Source of the DNA: Oceanicella sp. SM1341
GTDB taxonomy: Bacteria; Pseudomonadota; Alphaproteobacteria; Rhodobacterales; Rhodobacteraceae
Direction: 5' to 3'
Assembly (NCBI RefSeq): GCF_003448965.1
Contig: NZ_QRGC01000002.1
Location: 372,001-436,000 of the forward strand
Length of the DNA stretch: 64,000 bases
Made by a program: the position numbers and the translations under genes. Of this stretch, positions 63,175 to 64,000 are shown piece by piece. A model generated the notes under the pieces. The model saw nothing but the letters and a program-made list of their open reading frames with translations, ran no database searches and was not told the DNA's origin. The first letter of the stretch is position 1. Each line of letters begins with the position of its first letter.

Positions 63175-63878
63175 CACGCCCCCCCGAGCGTGCGCTCGGC
63201 GAGGGCGAGCCCCTCCGGCGTGCCGACGTCGATCCACCCGCCCGGGCCGGGGGCGCCGAAGAGCCGGCCCTCGTCGAGCAGCCGGTCCCACAGCAGGTTG
63301 AGCGAGAAGGCGCCCGCGGGCAGGGCGGCGAGCGGGCCGGTGAGCAGGAGCTGCGCGCCGGTGAAGACGTAGGGCGCCGTGGCGGCGGCGCCGCGGCGGC
63401 GCAGGCGGCCGTCGGGCTCGAGGAAGAAATCGCCAGGGCGGGTGTAGCCGATGGCGGCCTCGCGCGGCACGAGGTGCAGGAGCGCGCCCACCTGCGGCCC
63501 CCAGGCGGCGCGCAGGGTGGCGACGGGGTCTTCCCCGGTCCAGATCGCATCGGAATTGAGGGTGAGCACCGGGCCCGCGCCGGGGCGCAGCAGCGGCAGG
63601 GCAGCGCGCAGGCCGCCGCCGGTGTCGAGGATCCCGGGTTGCTCCTCGGAGAAGGCGATCTCGGGCGCGGTGCGCCCGGCGAGATGGTCGCGGATCTGGG
63701 CGCCGCGGTAATGCAGGTTCACCACGGCGCGGGGGCAGCCGGCGGCCTCGGCCCGGTCGAGCGCGCGGTCGAGCAGGCTGCGCCCGGCCACCTCCAGCAG
63801 CGGCTTCGGGCGATCGGCGGTGAGCGCGCCCATCCGGGTGCCGAACCCGGCGGCGAAGACCATCACCGGCTCAGCCAC
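63174..63878 (-). CDS. murU: N-acetylmuramate-1-phosphate uridylyltransferase-like (MurU) nucleotidyltransferase
   Basis: A 234-residue sugar-1-phosphate nucleotidyltransferase. The N-terminal signature is VFAAGFGTRMGALTADRPKPLLEVAGR, then NLHYRGAQIRDHL and DTGGGLRAALPLL, and metal-binding Asp in LTLNSDAIWTG. Start is GTG at 63878, overlapping the 3' end of the amgK-like gene by 8 nt. With AmgK it should convert recycled N-acetylmuramate to UDP-MurNAc, a bypass that avoids de novo UDP-GlcNAc. Specificity rests on the gene pair rather than on sequence alone. Confidence 0.87.
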   Translation of the reverse strand: MAEPVMVFAAGFGTRMGALTADRPKPLLEVAGRSLLDRALDRAEAAGCPRAVVNLHYRGAQIRDHLAGRTAPEIAFSEEQPGILDTGGGLRAALPLLRPGAGPVLTLNSDAIWTGEDPVATLRAAWGPQVGALLHLVPREAAIGYTRPGDFFLEPDGRLRRRGAAATAPYVFTGAQLLLTGPLAALPAGAFSLNLLWDRLLDEGRLFGAPGPGGWIDVGTPEGLALAERTLGGA

Positions 63879-64000
63879 GGGCGGCCTCGATGCGGGCCAG
63901 CTGCGCGGGCTCCGGCGGCGGCACATGGGCGGCCACGAACCGGCCCAGCCCGGCCAGCGCCGGGTGCTCGAGGTCGCGCATCAGGTGGGCCCAGACCCGG
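63871..64000 (-). CDS. amgK: Anomeric N-acetylmuramate/N-acetylglucosamine kinase AmgK, C-terminal 42 residues
   Basis: The minus-strand frame entering from the right edge reads RVWAHLMRDLEHPALAGLG and ends in VPPPEPAQLARIEAARG-stop (TGA at 63871-63873). This is the typical AmgK (aminoglycoside-phosphotransferase fold) C-terminus. The rest of the gene is outside the window. The overlap with murU and the pairing of both genes support the call. Confidence 0.75.
   Translation of the reverse strand, partial: RVWAHLMRDLEHPALAGLGRFVAAHVPPPEPAQLARIEAARG

Overview
The window is a very GC-rich chromosomal segment (about 70% G+C by eye) from an alphaproteobacterium, most likely Rhodobacterales. The evidence is a Smo/Mtl-type polyol operon, the cell-cycle regulator TrcR (DUF1013), a class III (R. 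etli-type) asparaginase, a LysR-linked NAD-dependent formate dehydrogenase with fused FdsG-FdsB, and the amgK-murU-addB-addA-trxA gene string. I see no rRNA, tRNA, insertion sequence, prophage or CRISPR array. Most overlapping long ORFs, often Arg/His-rich, are antisense shadows caused by base composition.

Layout. 1-6.4 kb (minus strand): sorbitol/mannitol ABC transporter smoEFGK, then smoS, a HAD phosphatase and a truncated mtlK, read from one promoter with an operator-like palindrome. 6.5-11.8 kb (plus): an isolated L-lysine 2-monooxygenase (davB) and a MASE1-PAS3-GGDEF-EAL protein. 12.5-17 kb: hemN under a perfect FNR box, rlmN, a WYL-family regulator with a strong palindromic operator. 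17-20 kb: an IalB-like exported protein, asparaginase, exported esterase. 20-26.7 kb: leucine genes leuC, leuD and leuB, interrupted by an antisense MFS gene and a secreted EEP-family hydrolase and followed by a translationally coupled GNAT acetyltransferase. 27-31 kb: a DUF2167 protein, an 11-copy heptanucleotide repeat, a small exported protein, asd and an HSL-type esterase. 31.2-38.6 kb (minus): a dipeptide/oligopeptide ABC importer with a Tat-exported binding protein, next to a CocE/NonD hydrolase. 38.9-42.2 kb: TrkH potassium uptake, an EamA exporter and a Stf0 sulfotransferase. 42.5-49 kb (minus): formate dehydrogenase fdsA and fdsGB, their LysR regulator, then trcR. 49-56.6 kb: RNase T2, a 66-residue orphan protein, an oxidoreductase/aminotransferase/intradiol dioxygenase operon, accD-folC, a P-loop kinase-like protein and thioredoxin. 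56.6-64 kb (minus): addA, addB, murU and the tail of amgK, tightly overlapped.

Working together: the segment is largely core metabolism (leucine, aspartate-family, fatty-acid, folate and haem biosynthesis, DNA break repair, cell-wall recycling) with nutrient-capture modules for polyols, peptides, lysine and formate. I did not find a clearly novel multi-gene system. The best leads are regulatory: several promoters place the predicted +1 at a start codon (hemN, a 28-codon ORF before leuC, accD), there are well-formed operators without assigned regulators, and there are two tandem repeats (7 bp and 27 bp).
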